The notes under the pieces: generated by a model
What the model saw: only the letters and a program-made list of their open reading frames with translations
Databases searched by the model: none
Told to the model about the DNA's origin: nothing
DNA from: Planctomycetota bacterium
GTDB taxonomy: Bacteria; Planctomycetota; Phycisphaerae; UBA1845
Reading direction: 5' to 3'
DNA: 6,593 bases
Assembly: GCA_022561415.1 (NCBI GenBank)
Contig: JADFRH010000135.1
Location: 1 to 6,593, forward strand
Shown: positions 5,813 to 6,593 of the stretch, in pieces
Layout of the letters: every line of letters starts with the position of its first letter
Numbering within the stretch: the stretch's first letter is position 1
Position numbers and translations under genes: made by a program

Positions 5813-6562
5813 ATGTCGTCAGAAAACAGAGACCTTAACGGGCATCATCCTCTGGATCATCGGGAGACCTTCGATAGTTCAGAAAACTGTTTTTTCCTTG
5901 GTACTCCTTGGAGGATTACCAATCCGCAACGTAACAGCGGGCACGCAAGTTTCGGTGCCTGCCGAGGCTTGTGTTTACTTCGCCGGTCAGGTACAGACTG
6001 ACCTCCAAGCATCCTTTCCCCCCGACGCCAATTGGGAATCCGAGCCGTGGGACGTTGCTTCGTTAGGCATCCACGCGGACTTCCACCTGGACACGGCACC
6101 ATGGGAAGGCATCGTACGTGCAGAAATTAACGCCGGTGACGCAGAAGGGTTCTCACTCGAAGACCGAACCGCAGCATCGACCATTCCTCCTTGCAGTGCA
6201 GTGAATGGTCTCGATACCTTGACCATCACTGCTGACGGCAGTTGGGCGCGAGGTCCGCTCGACCCACACGTCGGACCGGAGGGATGGGTTGGCGCCCATC
6301 TACATCTCACGGCGAATACGACGACCTCGGAATCAGTTTGTTGCAAAGCTGCCTGTCGCACGGGCTTGTTGGTGTGTTCCTCAGTGATTCGCCCCCGGAT
6401 CCAGGGCAGGTTCCCTCGCAGCTAACTTGCGGGGTATCCGATATGACGCAGGCAATGCTTCAGCAGCAGTTCTATATCGGTTCCGGTCTCGAAAATGTTC
6501 AGATTCCAGACGGAGCGACTAGAGCATCTAACAGTCAAGCTTGGCGTACCCGCAGCTTCTGA
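5813..6562 (+). pseudogene. Frameshifted and truncated gene for a secreted PA-IL/LecA-like domain protein
   Basis: Translation should start at ATG 5813, but that frame gives polar nonsense and stops at 6001. Protein-like sequence lies one frame over. There, a hydrophobic export segment (T-V-F-S-L-V-L-L-G-G-L, from about 5886) leads into a domain with L-D-T-L-T-I-T-A-D-G (6210-6239) and V-G-P-E-G-W (to 6287). Between about 6287 and 6310 the homologous sequence returns to the first frame: E-Y-D-D-L-G-I-S, L-V-G-V-F-L-S-D (6365-6388), then F-Y-I-G-S-G-L and I-P-D-G-A-T-R (to 6523). This order resembles the galactose-binding lectin PA-IL (G-D-V-I-T-I, then W-G-P-Q-G, then G-A-L-V) and related exported proteins. 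After G-A-T-R the expected L-x-L-G and N-D-G/N-N-x-G motif, which carries the calcium and sugar ligands in PA-IL, is missing, and the frame stops at 6560. The disruptions could be real decay or assembly errors. The lectin link is by memory of the fold and uncertain. Confidence 0.5.
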
Positions 6563-6593
6563 AGTAGGCTTGGCACTCGGACGCGCTTACGGC
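6495..6593 (+). CDS. Possible start of an unidentified gene running off the right edge
   Basis: From ATG 6495 a frame different from the end of the lectin-like gene is open to the window edge (33 codons). The part from about 6525 on reads like protein: E-H-L-T-V-K-L-G-V-P-A-A-S-E-V-G-L-A-L-G. There is no Shine-Dalgarno sequence before the ATG, and the frame continues upstream only to a stop at 6444. It may instead be the interior of a gene whose 5' end was lost where the lectin-like sequence stops matching its family. I do not recognise the product. Confidence 0.25.
   Translation, partial: MFRFQTERLEHLTVKLGVPAASEVGLALGRAYG

Overview
The window looks like chromosomal DNA from a GC-rich Gram-negative bacterium. 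My best guess is a member of the Planctomycetota (Planctomycetes/Phycisphaerae), based on GC-rich codon use, short GTAGC-led hairpin repeats placed after stop codons, a C-terminal propeller on an SPFH-like protein, and an EF-hand loop in an exported segment. This is an inference from style, not from a marker gene.

Layout. (1) Positions 2-1564, plus strand: the 3' part of a large gene whose reading frame is open to the window edge. It encodes an SPFH/band-7-like region, a charged coiled coil and a propeller-like repeat domain. (2) Positions 1565-1702: a short intergenic stretch with two adjacent hairpins. (3) Positions 1703-2278, minus strand: a lone, less GC-rich gene for a helical protein with an R-N-x3-H motif typical of HEPN ribonucleases. 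(4) Positions 2449-5277, plus strand: a compact three-gene operon for a BtuCDF/FhuBCD-type importer of a metal chelate. It encodes a periplasmic binding protein, an ATPase and a permease, with an 11-bp and a 4-bp gene overlap and a good Shine-Dalgarno sequence before each downstream start. (5) Positions 5278-5812: noncoding DNA that opens with four related hairpins, three forward and one inverted, followed by a possible promoter. (6) Positions 5813-6562: the remains of a secreted protein with a PA-IL/LecA-like domain, broken by at least two frameshifts and cut off before its expected C-terminal motif. (7) Positions 6495-6593: a different open frame that runs off the right edge.

The importer is the one functional unit that can be read with confidence. 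The binding protein captures the chelate (cobalamin, heme or ferric siderophore) in the periplasm and docks on the permease through two conserved glutamates. The ATPase drives transport across the inner membrane. No outer-membrane receptor, TonB system or cobalamin riboswitch is visible.

The best candidates for new biology are the canonical EF-hand calcium loop between the first two membrane helices of the permease, the orphan HEPN-like gene, and the hairpin repeats that change their stems in a compensated way while keeping the same loop.
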